From Kiritimatiellales bacterium (GTDB lineage Bacteria > Verrucomicrobiota > Kiritimatiellia > Kiritimatiellales > Pontiellaceae): 63,592 nucleotides of DNA. A program made the translations under genes and the position numbers. The notes beneath the pieces are model-generated. The model worked only from the letters and a program-made list of their open reading frames with translations. It had not been told where the DNA came from and ran no database searches. Below, in pieces: positions 45,546 to 54,199 of the stretch. Numbering within the stretch: the first letter of the stretch is position 1; each line of letters opens with the position of its first letter. Location: NCBI GenBank assembly GCA_003246265.1, contig QKAU01000081.1:1-63592 (forward strand). Direction: 5' to 3'.

Positions 45546-46532
45546 CTACTCGCCCGGGGGCAGGGCATATTCGAACTCGACGAGCAGCTGCTGGTACAGC
45601 GCCTGGCGGTCGGGGGCCGCGCTCCATTCCTCCAGCTTCGCGATCGGCTGGATGTCGTTGCGGTCGCGCATGTTCCGGTAGGCCGTCAGCATGGCGTCGA
45701 ACGCCTCGTACTCCCCGCCGCTCGGCAGGCCGGCCGGCACGACCACCTTGAGCATTCCGGCGAAATAGGCCGCCATGAGCAGATCGACATTCCTGGGCTT
45801 CGCATAGCCCTCCTCCCAGGGGAAGAGGTCGGTGTAGACGTTCAATTCCCCCAGCGTCCGGGTCTTGGCCAGGACCTGCCGCGCCGCCAACCGCCCCCCG
45901 TAGCTGGAGGGGTCGTTGACCGCGGCATCGCACTGGGCCAGGAGCAACGCCAGGTCGCTCGACTCGCCACCCATCAAATCGATGAGCTGGACGACCATCT
46001 GGTCGGAGAGCAGCCGCGCCGTCTCGCTGTCCTTCAGGTCGTAGCGGAATTCGAGCTGGATGAACCGGTTGCGGCAGCCGGTTGCATAGAGGGCCGCGCA
46101 TCGCGGCAGGGGCCGGGGCGCCCCCTCGTAGTATTGGAAGAGCGTCATGGCGAAACGCACCGTTCCCTGCATGGGCACCACCGCGCTGCCGCGCTTCTGC
46201 AACTTGCTGATCTGCCCGTTCTCCTCGCGTTCGCCCAGCTCCTCCCGGAAGCGCTGGACCAGGGCATCGATGCCCTCGCCCCCGGGGCCGTCCAGAACCT
46301 GTTCCCGGCCCAGGGTCAGGACCGAGAGCACCGCCTTGAACGAATCCCGGCCGTAGAAGATGCTGTAGCCCAGGGCGTCGCTCGTGTACTTCTCCATCCG
46401 CTCATAGGCCATGCCGCCCAACTCCGACGGGAAGACCCATCGGAGGCCCTCGTCGACCAGCACCGGAGAGGCCTGGGGCGGCGCGAAGGGGCAAAACAGG
46501 ACGAGGGCGGCGATTCCCGCGGATAGCCTCAT
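45546..46532 (-). CDS. Secreted protein of unknown function
   Basis: 328 residues with a signal peptide (1-21, SAGIAALVLFCPFAPPQA). The mature part is mixed alpha/beta, with no recognised domain; features are YTSDALGYSIFYGRD, an acidic helix with LDGPGGEGIDALV, and CRNRFIQLEFRYDL in a central strand. Two cysteines (CAALYATGC, about 150) could pair in the periplasm. The ATG at 46532 is chosen because GGGAGG lies seven bases upstream; the ATG six bases earlier is too close. It precedes the autotransporter by 102 bp on the same strand. Function is unknown. Confidence 0.55.
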   Translation of the reverse strand: MRLSAGIAALVLFCPFAPPQASPVLVDEGLRWVFPSELGGMAYERMEKYTSDALGYSIFYGRDSFKAVLSVLTLGREQVLDGPGGEGIDALVQRFREELGEREENGQISKLQKRGSAVVPMQGTVRFAMTLFQYYEGAPRPLPRCAALYATGCRNRFIQLEFRYDLKDSETARLLSDQMVVQLIDLMGGESSDLALLLAQCDAAVNDPSSYGGRLAARQVLAKTRTLGELNVYTDLFPWEEGYAKPRNVDLLMAAYFAGMLKVVVPAGLPSGGEYEAFDAMLTAYRNMRDRNDIQPIAKLEEWSAAPDRQALYQQLLVEFEYALPPGE

Positions 46533-46686
46533 GGACATACCTCCCAGTTCATGGCGCGGAGCATAGCGGCCGGACTGCGGCTTGTATATGCAAACCCGCA
46601 CCTTCGTGGCATCCCGCCGGCGACGGTATTCCGCGCTTCCCTTTGCATCCTGTTGGTGGCATCGTCGGACGACGCTGGAGACCGGC

Positions 46687-47085
46687 ATGCCCTACACGAT
46701 TGAATACCGAAAGGAGATCGACTGCATCTTCGCCACCTTCGAAGGCGCGGTCACCATGTCGGTCGTGCGCGAGTACATCGCCGAGCTGCTTCCCCTGCTC
46801 GAGCAGACGGGCTGCCGCCGCCTGCTCAGCGATTCGCGCAATGCCGATATCCAGCTCTCGTCGCGCGACATCATGCAGTTTCCCAAGCTGGCGGCGGAGT
46901 CCCCCCTGACCGAAAACCTCAAGCGGGCGGCGCTCGCGCGGGCCGGTACCAGCGGCTATGAGCTCTACGAAACCCTCTCCAAGCTGCAGCGGCAGCGGCT
47001 GAAGATCTTCACCGACCGCGACGAGGCGCTGGCGTGGCTCCTGGCCGAGGGCGGACCCGACGAGACGCGCATCGATCCGCCGTAG
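46687..47085 (+). CDS. STAS/SpoIIAA-like small protein
   Basis: A 132-residue soluble protein: MPYTIEYRKEIDCIFATFEG and EYIAELLPLLEQTGCRRLLSD, split here, form a beta-alpha-beta pattern. DxRNADIQLSSRDIMQFP and the late segment RLKIFTDRDEALAWLL match the 'SpoIIAA-like/STAS' small proteins that bind lipid or act as signalling partners. No serine for phosphorylation can be pinned down with confidence. It is divergent from the secreted-protein gene by 154 bp, and its own transcript probably ends before the 47.14-kb palindrome. Confidence 0.55.
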   Translation: MPYTIEYRKEIDCIFATFEGAVTMSVVREYIAELLPLLEQTGCRRLLSDSRNADIQLSSRDIMQFPKLAAESPLTENLKRAALARAGTSGYELYETLSKLQRQRLKIFTDRDEALAWLLAEGGPDETRIDPP

Positions 47086-47135
47086 CCCCCGCAGGTTACG
47101 CTATCTGGGCACCATTCCTTCCACCCTCCGCACCC

Positions 47136-47167
47136 CCCTTCTCACACTTCATGAAGTGTGAGAAGGG
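47136..47167. repeat. Perfect 32-bp palindrome upstream of the agmatine deiminase gene
   Basis: Every base of 47136-47151 pairs with 47152-47167, with no spacer: CCCTTCTCACACTTCA and its exact complement. It lies 51 bp after the STAS-like gene and 76 bp before the agmatine deiminase start. The core CACACTTC-GAAGTGTG recurs in pabBC. It may be an operator, a bidirectional terminator-like hairpin, or a mobile palindromic element. Confidence 0.75.
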
Positions 47168-47243
47168 CACGTTGCCCAACGACCTGCCGGGAACCGGGAC
47201 TTTTATCTCGTCTTTTGGGCGGCGGTTGGAAATCCTCCACCCC

Positions 47244-48206
47244 ATGCAGCACCCGACCAAACGCCTCCCCGCCGAATGGGAACCGCAGGACGCCGTCCTG
47301 CTGGCATGGCCCCACTCCGGAACCGACTGGAACCCGGTGCTGCACGACGCCATCCAAACCTTCGACGCCATCGCCGCCGCCATCGAACGTTTCCAGCCGG
47401 TCATGAAGGTCCGCCCCGACGCCTTCGACATCCCGACCAACGACACCTGGTCGCGCGACTTCGGCCCCATCACCATCGAGGAAAACGGCAAGCCCGTCCT
47501 GCTCGACTTCACCTTCAACGGTTGGGGCGGCAAGTTCGAGGCGGGGCTCGACAACGCCGCCACCCGCCACCTCCACGCGCGCGGCGCATTCGGCCAGACC
47601 GAACTGCGCTCCGTCGACCTGGTCCTCGAAGGCGGCAGCATCGAATCCGACGGACAAGGCACGCTGCTTACCACCACGGAATGCCTGCTCAATCCCAACC
47701 GCAACCCGCTCCTCTCCAAGGCGCAGATCGAAATCGTCCTGCAAGAGGAATTCGGCGTGGACAGGATCCTCTGGCTGGAAAACGGCTACCTCGCCGGCGA
47801 CGACACCGATGCCCATATCGACACCCTCGCCCGCCTCTGCCCGGACAACACCATCGTCTATGTCGCCTGCGACGACCCTTCCGACGAACATTTCGAGGCA
47901 CTCAAGGCGATGGAGCTGGAACTGTTGCAGTTTGCCGGATACCGCCTCCTGTCCCTCCCCTGGCCCAAGGCCAAGTTCGACGACGAAGGCCACCGCCTGC
48001 CGGCCACCTATGCCAACTTCCTGGCCATCAACGGCGCCGTCCTCGTCCCCACCTACAACGATCCCGCCGACGCCGACGCTCTCGCCGTGGTTGGGAAAGC
48101 CTTCCCCGGCCGCGAGATCATCGGCATAGATTGCAGTACATTGATTTTGCAGCATGGGTCGCTCCACTGCGTCACCATGCAGCTTCCCAAGGGGGTGCTA
48201 CCATGA
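47244..48206 (+). CDS. aguA: Agmatine deiminase family protein
   Basis: About 320 residues of the guanidino-group-modifying enzyme fold (agmatine deiminase, or the related peptidylarginine deiminase type). Visible are AVLLAWPHSGTDW, the active-site strand NDTWSRDFGPI, EGGSIESDGQGTLLTT, and the nucleophilic cysteine in HGSLHC near residue 310. It converts agmatine to N-carbamoylputrescine. ATG 47244 is selected because the protein begins here in the family; the frame is open upstream through the palindrome. The stop overlaps aguB by 4 bp, so the two steps of the putrescine pathway are coupled. Confidence 0.93.
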   Translation: MQHPTKRLPAEWEPQDAVLLAWPHSGTDWNPVLHDAIQTFDAIAAAIERFQPVMKVRPDAFDIPTNDTWSRDFGPITIEENGKPVLLDFTFNGWGGKFEAGLDNAATRHLHARGAFGQTELRSVDLVLEGGSIESDGQGTLLTTTECLLNPNRNPLLSKAQIEIVLQEEFGVDRILWLENGYLAGDDTDAHIDTLARLCPDNTIVYVACDDPSDEHFEALKAMELELLQFAGYRLLSLPWPKAKFDDEGHRLPATYANFLAINGAVLVPTYNDPADADALAVVGKAFPGREIIGIDCSTLILQHGSLHCVTMQLPKGVLP

Positions 48207-49069
48207 CCATCCTGAAGGCAGGCCTCGTCCAGCAGTCGTGCAGCGCCGACCGTGCGGCGAACCTCGAAAAAAGCATCGCCGCCATCCGCCGCTGCGCGGA
48301 ATGCGGCGCGCAGCTCGTCGTGCTCCAGGAGTTGCACGCCAGCCTCTACTTCTGCGACCAGGAAGACCCGGCGCGCTTCGACCTCGCCGAAACCATTCCC
48401 GGCCCATCGACCGAAACTTTCGGCGCGGTGGCCAAGGAACTGGGCGTCGTGATCGTGGCCTCGCTTTTCGAAAAGCGCGCACCGGGCCTCTACCACAACA
48501 CGGCGGTGGTGCTGGAATCCGACGGAACGATCGCGGGCAAGTATCGCAAGATGCACATCCCCGACGATCCGGGCTACTACGAGAAGTTCTACTTCACACC
48601 CGGCGACCTCGGCTTCACGCCCATCCAGACCTCGGTCGGCAAGCTCGGCGTGCTCGTCTGCTGGGACCAGTGGTATCCCGAAGCCGCGCGCCTCATGGCG
48701 CTGGCCGGCGCGGAGCTCCTGATCTACCCGACCGCCATCGGCTGGGATCCGAACGACACGGCCGAAGAGCAGGCCCGGCAGCGCGAGGCGTGGATCACAA
48801 TCCAGCGCGCACACGCCGTGGCCAACGGCCTTCCGGTTTTGGCCGTCAACCGCGTCGGCCCGGAACCCGACGGCGCGCAGTTCTGGGGATCGAGCTTCGC
48901 CGCAGGCTGCCAGGGCGAGATCCTGATGCAGGCCGATACGGCGGAGGAGACCGAACTGGTGGTCGAGCTCGACCGCGCCCGTTCGGAGACCGTCCGGCGC
49001 ATGTGGCCCTACCTGCGCGACCGCCGCATCGACGCCTACGGCGGTCTGGCCCGCCGCTTCATCGATTGA
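48203..49069 (+). CDS. aguB: N-carbamoylputrescine amidohydrolase
   Basis: A 288-residue nitrilase-superfamily amidase that turns N-carbamoylputrescine into putrescine, carbon dioxide and ammonia. The catalytic triad is visible: Glu43 in LQELH, Lys116 in KYRKMHI and Cys153 in VCWDQW. The additional phrase FWGSSF fits the AguB group. Its ATG lies within the aguA stop (ATGA), so aguA-aguB are translated together and form a complete route from agmatine to putrescine. Confidence 0.94.
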   Translation: MTILKAGLVQQSCSADRAANLEKSIAAIRRCAECGAQLVVLQELHASLYFCDQEDPARFDLAETIPGPSTETFGAVAKELGVVIVASLFEKRAPGLYHNTAVVLESDGTIAGKYRKMHIPDDPGYYEKFYFTPGDLGFTPIQTSVGKLGVLVCWDQWYPEAARLMALAGAELLIYPTAIGWDPNDTAEEQARQREAWITIQRAHAVANGLPVLAVNRVGPEPDGAQFWGSSFAAGCQGEILMQADTAEETELVVELDRARSETVRRMWPYLRDRRIDAYGGLARRFID

Positions 49070-49084
49070 TACGGAGCCAATTTG

Positions 49085-49135
49085 GGCAGGATTGTTTCGC
49101 GCAAAGGCGCAGAGACGCAAAGTGGAAAAGCAGCT
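49085..49135. repeat. Fragment of a 'GACGCAAAG' intergenic repeat
   Basis: GCGCAAAGGCGCAGAGACGCAAAG and the nearby GGCGGCTTTGCGACTT (within 49085-49165) resemble intergenic repeats that carry tandem GACGCAAAG phrases and end in CTTGGCGGCTTTGCG. A shorter match (CACTAAGACGCAAAG) lies near 63019-63032. The family is not defined within this window. Confidence 0.4.
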
Positions 49136-49204
49136 GGAACCTTGGCGGCTTTGCGACTTGAGCGAAGCGGGCGCGACGAATACATCACGTTTTGGATACG
49201 ATTT

Positions 49205-49561
49205 ATGAATCCCTACTGGACGACGATCGGGTTGCTCTGCCTGAGCAACGTTTTCATGACCTTCGCGTGGTACGCCCACCTGAAGAACCTGCCCCACCGT
49301 TTCTGGCTGGTCGCCGTGGCGGCGAGCTGGGGGCTGGCGTTCTTCGAATACCTGCTGCAGGTGCCGGCCAACCGGATCGGCCATCAGGTGATGAACGTCG
49401 GCCAGCTGAAGATCCTGCAGGAGGCGATTACGCTGACGGTCTTCATCCCCTTCTCCTTCCTCTATCTCAAGGAGAAGCTGACCCTCGACTACCTATGGGC
49501 CGGCCTATGCCTGCTCGGCGCGGTATTCTTCCTCTTTCGCGCCAAGCTCGCCGGGCCGTGA
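49205..49561 (+). CDS. DUF486 family small membrane protein
   Basis: 118 residues, four membrane helices, with the family phrase FMTFAWYAHLK and ending FLFRAKLAGP. The fold belongs with small multidrug-type DMT proteins, but function is not established. The ATG is placed at 49205; the upstream 120 bp contains repeat-like sequence. It is convergent with cstA and overlaps it by 57 bp. Confidence 0.8.
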   Translation: MNPYWTTIGLLCLSNVFMTFAWYAHLKNLPHRFWLVAVAASWGLAFFEYLLQVPANRIGHQVMNVGQLKILQEAITLTVFIPFSFLYLKEKLTLDYLWAGLCLLGAVFFLFRAKLAGP

Positions 49562-50980
49562 CCTCGGCCGCCGCCGGATCAAGAAGAACCAGGCCCCCGC
49601 CGCCACGGCGATCGCGATCCCGGTCCCGGTCGAGACGCCATACGGCAGGCCGAACCCCTCGGGGGCGAAGAGCAGGTAGCTGGAGATGACGGCGGTCATG
49701 AACAGCGCCGGCAGCAGCGTGATCCAGAAAAACTTGCCCTCGCGCGCCAGATAGGCGGTGACCGCCCACAGCACGACCATCGCCAGCGTCTGGTTCGCCC
49801 AGGCGAAGTAGCGCCAGATCACGGCGAAATCGACCAGCGTAAGCCCGTAGCCAATGGCGAAGAGCGGGATGCAGACCACCAGGCGGTTGCGGACCGGACC
49901 CTGCTTGAAGTTGAGGGCGTCGGCCATGATCAGCCGCGCGCTGCGGAAGGCGGTGTCGCCGGAGGTGATCGGCGCGGCCACGACGCCCAGCAGCGCCAGC
50001 GCGCCGCCCACGACGCCCAGCAGCGAGTTGGAGATGTCGTTGACGACGAAGGCCGCGTTGCCCTTGTTGGCCACCATCGTTTCGTTCAGCGCGCCGACGC
50101 CGCCGTAGAAGGCCATGCCGATGGCCGCCCAGATCAGGGCCACCACTCCTTCGGTGATCATCGCGCCGTAGAAGACCTTGCGCCCCTGCGTCTCGCTGGT
50201 CAGGCAGCGGGCCATCATCGGCGCCTGCGTCGAGTGGAATCCCGAAATGGCGCCGCAGGCGATGCTGATGAACATCATCGGGAAGATCGGGAAGCGCGCC
50301 GCCTCGCTGTGCAGGTTCTTCAGGTTGCCGGCGGCGAGTTCGGGAATGTGGTAGCCCTTGGCGAAGAGCGCGACGGTGAGGCCGACGCCCATGAAGAGCA
50401 GGGCGAAACCGAAGACCGGATAGATGCGGCCGATGATCTTGTCGATGGGCAGCATGGTGGCGAGGATGTAGTAGACGAAGACCGTCCAGACCCAGAACTG
50501 CATCGTGAAGAAGGCGGGCGTCAGGCTGGCAAGGATCTTGGCGGGCCCCATGATGAAGACCGCCCCGACGATCACCATCAGCACCACGGTAAAGGCGCGC
50601 ATGAAGTGCTGCGCGCCGCGGCCGAGGTAGATGCCGACGATCTCCGAGATGCTCAGCCCCTTGTGCTTGACCGAGAGCATTCCGGCGAAGAAGTCGTGGA
50701 CCGCCCCGGCGAAGATCGAGCCGAGCACGATCCAGAGGAACGCCACCGGCCCCCACATCGCCCCGGCCACCGCCCCGAAGATGGGACCCAGGCCCGCGAT
50801 GTTGAGGAACTGGATCAGGAAGGTTTTCCAGATCGGCAAGGGGACATAGTCCATGCCGTCGGCCATCGACATCGCCGGCGTCGGGCGTGCCGGATCGATG
50901 CCGTAGATCCGCTCGGCCAGCCGGCCGTAGAGCGCATAGCCCAAAACCAGCAGCAAGATCGATCCAAGGAACGTAATCAT
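49505..50980 (-). CDS. cstA: Carbon-starvation CstA-type peptide/pyruvate transporter
   Basis: 491 residues, about 13-14 membrane helices. CstA-family signals include GPIFGAVAGAMWGP near the N-terminus, GSIFAGAVHDFFAGM, and SGFHSTQAPMMARCL in the middle. CstA proteins import peptides or, in relatives such as BtsT, pyruvate. At 491 residues it is the shorter form; E. coli CstA has 701. A GGGAG SD lies about seven bases before ATG 50980. The start is followed upstream by the RluA-type gene on the same strand, 35 bp away. Confidence 0.88.
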   Translation of the reverse strand: MITFLGSILLLVLGYALYGRLAERIYGIDPARPTPAMSMADGMDYVPLPIWKTFLIQFLNIAGLGPIFGAVAGAMWGPVAFLWIVLGSIFAGAVHDFFAGMLSVKHKGLSISEIVGIYLGRGAQHFMRAFTVVLMVIVGAVFIMGPAKILASLTPAFFTMQFWVWTVFVYYILATMLPIDKIIGRIYPVFGFALLFMGVGLTVALFAKGYHIPELAAGNLKNLHSEAARFPIFPMMFISIACGAISGFHSTQAPMMARCLTSETQGRKVFYGAMITEGVVALIWAAIGMAFYGGVGALNETMVANKGNAAFVVNDISNSLLGVVGGALALLGVVAAPITSGDTAFRSARLIMADALNFKQGPVRNRLVVCIPLFAIGYGLTLVDFAVIWRYFAWANQTLAMVVLWAVTAYLAREGKFFWITLLPALFMTAVISSYLLFAPEGFGLPYGVSTGTGIAIAVAAGAWFFLIRRRPRSRPGELGAKEEEYRAEQA

Positions 50981-51015
50981 TCGGGGACTCCCAAGCTATT
51001 GCGACCAAGCCCCTT

Positions 51016-51708
51016 TTAGCAGGAACCACCAACGAGCCGCAAGATTTCGTTCGGCACGGGCGAATCGAACACCATGCGCCGGCCGCTGAAGGGGTGGTCG
51101 AACTCCAGGTGCATGGCATGCAGCGCCATCCGGCCGGGACCGCGCCCTTTCCGGCCGTATTTGGGATCACCAACCACCGCATGGCCAATGGAGGCGAAGT
51201 GCACGCGGATCTGGTTTTTGCGTCCGGTCTCCAGCTGCACCTCCACGCCGCTGAAACGTGGCGACTCCCCGGCCACGCGGTAGCGGGTTTCCGCCCATTT
51301 CCCCCCAACCTCCGGCCCGACCACCCGCACGAACTGGTCCTCGTCTTCGGCCAGATAGCCGGAAATCGCCCCGCTCTTCGTCTCCAGCGTTCCATGGACA
51401 ACGGCGAAATAGACCTTGTCGGCATCGCGCCAGCCCGCCTTGATCCGCTCCTGGACCGGTTCGCTCTTGGCGAAGACCAGCAACCCCGAGGTTTCGCGGT
51501 CGAGGCGGTGGACGGTAAAGGCCCGCAGGCGCGAACGGGAATTCCCCTTGCGGAGGTAGTCCGTGAGGATCCGTTCGACGGTACGCGTTTCATCGCGCCG
51601 GAAACTCATGGTCAGCAGGCCCACCGGCTTGTCGACCACCAGGATGTCGCGATCCTCGAACAGGAGGCGCAGGCCGGCCGGCAGCCGGAAGGGTTTGCGG
51701 TTCGTCAT
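51016..51708 (-). CDS. RluA-family RNA pseudouridine synthase
   Basis: 230 residues covering the catalytic domain. The signature HRLDRETSGLLVFAKS holds the catalytic Asp in RLDRETSG, and ETGRKNQIRVHFASIGHAVVGD is the family's second block. No S4 domain is present. The RNA target (16S, 23S or tRNA) is not identifiable. ATG 51708 begins a short leader before LLFEDRDILVVDKP. It is divergent from the RlmM-like gene and precedes cstA. Confidence 0.9.
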   Translation of the reverse strand: MTNRKPFRLPAGLRLLFEDRDILVVDKPVGLLTMSFRRDETRTVERILTDYLRKGNSRSRLRAFTVHRLDRETSGLLVFAKSEPVQERIKAGWRDADKVYFAVVHGTLETKSGAISGYLAEDEDQFVRVVGPEVGGKWAETRYRVAGESPRFSGVEVQLETGRKNQIRVHFASIGHAVVGDPKYGRKGRGPGRMALHAMHLEFDHPFSGRRMVFDSPVPNEILRLVGGSC

Positions 51709-51806
51709 GCGCGGGAAGATCCGCCGAACCCCCGGACAAGGCAAGCCGCAACATCGGGCTCCGGGCGGTTTGCGGCGGTCGGCGGTCTGTGCTACCGTCC
51801 ATCCCC

Positions 51807-52817
51807 ATGTCCATCCACGACGATCTGCGCCTCCTCACCTGCCAGCCGGGCTACGAAACGCTCCTCGGCGGGGAGCTGCGGGCGCACGGCCTCGAACCGG
51901 ACGCCACCGGTCCCGGCTGGGTGCTCGCACGGGGAACGGCGCCGGAAACCCTCTGCTTCGCCCACCTGCGACTGGATGGGGCGACCGCGATCGAGGCGGA
52001 ATCGGTGAATGCCATGGCGGAACAGCTGCTCGCCCTCTTCATGGAGAAGATCCGGGACAGGATCCTTCCGGCGGGCTGGCCGCTCGTCTTTCGTTTCGCC
52101 GATGGCGAAAAGGGGCTGGGCCAGCGGACCCGGAGCGTGGAGAAGGAGTTCCGCGCACGCCTGAAGAAACGGATGGCCCGGCTGGAGCGGACGGCCGCGG
52201 ACGAGCTCCCCCGGGGCAGCGCAACCCTCCAGGGGCTCTTCGTCTTTGCCGCCGGCTTCGGCCGGCTTTACGCCGCCACCGAGGCATGGCAGGGCGGGCA
52301 GCGGCGCATGGCCGACGATCCGGCCGCCCCGTCGCGCTCCTACCTCAAGACCGAGGAGGCGTTCGCGGTCTGCGGCCGCGAGCCCGCCCCCGGCGAAACG
52401 GTGGTCGACCTCGGCGCGGCCCCCGGCGGGTGGAGCTACAGCGCCGCCAAGCGCGGGGCAGCGGTCGTCGCCATCGACAACGGCCCGATGAAGGGCGGCG
52501 CGAAGGATCATCCGCTCATCCGACACCGGCGCGAAGACGCCTTCAAGTTCCAGCCGACCGTAGGCGAAACCTATGACTGGCTCTTCTGCGACCTCGTCGA
52601 GGACCCCCACCACGTCATGCGGCTGCTCGAACAGTGGCTTCGGGGCCGCCATTGCCGCAACTTCGTCGTCAACCTCAAGTTTGGCCGGGCCGATGCGCTG
52701 GGTCTGCTGGAAAAGGTCGAGGCCCGCATACGGCCCCTCTGCGCCACGCTATCCGTCCGCCATCTCTTCCACGACCGCGACGAATTCACGCTGGTGGGCG
52801 AAACGGCCAAGGCTTGA
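51807..52817 (+). CDS. RlmM-like 2'-O-ribose rRNA methyltransferase (FtsJ type)
   Basis: A 336-residue protein with a THUMP-type N-terminal part (1-160) and an RrmJ/FtsJ-fold methyltransferase (170-336). SAM motif DLGAAPGGWS (201-210) and the catalytic lysines and aspartate of the K-D-K-E tetrad are visible as Lys181 in YLKTEEA, Asp in the WLFCDLV strand and Lys in NLKFG. This matches E. coli RlmM (23S C2498 methylation) in architecture; with an exact ortholog unproved, the symbol is left open. It precedes the carbonic anhydrase by 53 bp. Confidence 0.78.
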   Translation: MSIHDDLRLLTCQPGYETLLGGELRAHGLEPDATGPGWVLARGTAPETLCFAHLRLDGATAIEAESVNAMAEQLLALFMEKIRDRILPAGWPLVFRFADGEKGLGQRTRSVEKEFRARLKKRMARLERTAADELPRGSATLQGLFVFAAGFGRLYAATEAWQGGQRRMADDPAAPSRSYLKTEEAFAVCGREPAPGETVVDLGAAPGGWSYSAAKRGAAVVAIDNGPMKGGAKDHPLIRHRREDAFKFQPTVGETYDWLFCDLVEDPHHVMRLLEQWLRGRHCRNFVVNLKFGRADALGLLEKVEARIRPLCATLSVRHLFHDRDEFTLVGETAKA

Positions 52818-52870
52818 CCGTCCCCGCGCGGAACCGTACCTTCGGACCAACCAAACGCGCGAGGTCGGAA

Positions 52871-53467
52871 ATGAAGACGCTGCAGCACCTGTTTGAGAAC
52901 AACCGGACGTGGGCCGAGCGCATCGTGCGCGAGCAGCCCGACTTCTTCGAACAGCTCTCGCGCCAGCAGAACCCCGAATACCTCTGGATCGGATGCGCCG
53001 ACAGCCGCGTGCCCGCCAACGAAATCATCAACCTTCCGCCCGGCGAGGTCTTCGTCCACCGCAACATCGCCAACGTGGTGGTGCATACCGACCTCAACTG
53101 CCTTTCGGTCATCCAGTATGCGGTCGAGGTGCTCCAGGTGAAGCACATCATCGTCTGCGGCCACTACGGCTGCGGCGGCGTCGCCGCCGCGCTCGACACC
53201 GCCGACCACGGGCTGATCGACAACTGGCTGCGGCACATCCGCGACGTCTACCGCTACTATGCCGCCGAGCTCGACGCCATAGGAGAACCCGCCGCGCGCA
53301 AGGACCGCCTGTGCGAACTCAACGTCGTCGAGCAGGTCGCCAACGTCTGCAATACCACCATGGTGCGCAACGCGTGGAAGAACGGCCAGCCGCTCAACGT
53401 CCACGGCTGGATCTACCGCCTCGAAGACGGCCTGCTCCACGACCTCGGCGTCACCGCCAGCGGCTAG
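52871..53467 (+). CDS. can: Beta-class carbonic anhydrase
   Basis: 198 residues. The zinc site is complete: Cys42 and Asp44 in GCADSRVP (41-48), and His98 and Cys101 in VCGHYGCGG. These residues and the length identify the plant-type beta carbonic anhydrase (E. coli Can, 220). It interconverts CO2 and bicarbonate in the cytoplasm. It is convergent with the MarC gene across repeat copy B, and a SulP transporter lies 2 kb away, so bicarbonate supply is conceivable. Confidence 0.95.
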   Translation: MKTLQHLFENNRTWAERIVREQPDFFEQLSRQQNPEYLWIGCADSRVPANEIINLPPGEVFVHRNIANVVVHTDLNCLSVIQYAVEVLQVKHIIVCGHYGCGGVAAALDTADHGLIDNWLRHIRDVYRYYAAELDAIGEPAARKDRLCELNVVEQVANVCNTTMVRNAWKNGQPLNVHGWIYRLEDGLLHDLGVTASG

Positions 53468-53482
53468 CCGGATGAGGCCCGC

Positions 53483-53611
53483 CTAGGGCAGTTCACGAAG
53501 GGGAAGCCGCTGCCGGTTTCACTGGTAGGGACGGCTGTCCCCAGCCGTCCACGGCGGTGTGGGACACACCGCCCTACCCATCAACGGCAACTCAACCGTT
53601 GTCTGCACTAG
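53483..53611. repeat. Full copy B of the dispersed structured repeat
   Basis: 129 bp from CTAG 53483-53486 to CTAG 53608-53611. Oriented opposite to copies A and C. It contains the GGTAGGG-to-CCCTACC core with both hairpins (GGACGGCT-GTCCCC-AGCCGTCC and GGCGGTGT-GGGA-CACACCGCC) nearly perfect. The right CTAG overlaps the stop of the MarC gene (CTA 53608-53610). Confidence 0.9.
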
Positions 53612-54189
53612 CGGCCGGCCAGCCCCTCGACGCCGCGGCGGACCAGCATGACGGCGATGGAAGCCAGCAGCAGGCTGGCGATCTTGGAAAGGATCTTCGA
53701 GCCCGTCCGCCCCAGGACCCGCTCAATGGGCCCCGAGAAGCGGAAGAGCGCTCCCGCCAGGGCCATGTTGGCCAGCAGCGCCGCCGCGGTCGCCGCCTTC
53801 CCGTGGAGCCCGGCCAGCAGGACGCAGGAGGTGAGCACGGCGGGTCCGGTAATCAGCGGCACCCCGATCGGCACCGCGCCGAGGCTCTCCGGATCCGCCT
53901 GGCGCTGGCGCTTCTCCCCCGACAACAGGTCGGTCAGCGCAATGGCGAAGAGGAGCAGGCCGCCCGCGATCATGAAGTCGAACACCTCGAGTCCGAGATA
54001 GGCCAGCAGGCTGGGACCGATCCAGAGGAACACCAGGGCCACGGTGGCGGCGGTCCCGACCGACTGCAGGATCACCCGCCTTCTCCGCGCCGCATCCATC
54101 CCCTCGGTGAGGGCCACGTAGAGCGGCAACACGCCGATGGCGTCGACCGCCACGAAGAGCGGGACGAAGCAGAGCCAGAACGTTTCCAT
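53608..54189 (-). CDS. MarC-family integral membrane protein
   Basis: 193 residues with six membrane helices. Family features: FVAVDAIGVLPLYVALTEG at the start, GPAVLTSCVLLA in the middle, and the final RRGVEGL. Members were once tied to antibiotic resistance but have no proven transport function. It follows the Na/Ca exchanger by 10 bp, so it belongs to the ion-transport cluster. ATG 54189 is used since the protein begins there in homologues. Confidence 0.87.
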   Translation of the reverse strand: METFWLCFVPLFVAVDAIGVLPLYVALTEGMDAARRRRVILQSVGTAATVALVFLWIGPSLLAYLGLEVFDFMIAGGLLLFAIALTDLLSGEKRQRQADPESLGAVPIGVPLITGPAVLTSCVLLAGLHGKAATAAALLANMALAGALFRFSGPIERVLGRTGSKILSKIASLLLASIAVMLVRRGVEGLAGR

Positions 54190-54199
54190 GCATACCTCC

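Noticed and set aside
47034-47243. Upstream extension of the agmatine deiminase gene through the palindrome
   Set aside because: The frame is open but gives a Pro/Arg-rich stretch and crosses the palindrome; homologues start near ATG 47244.
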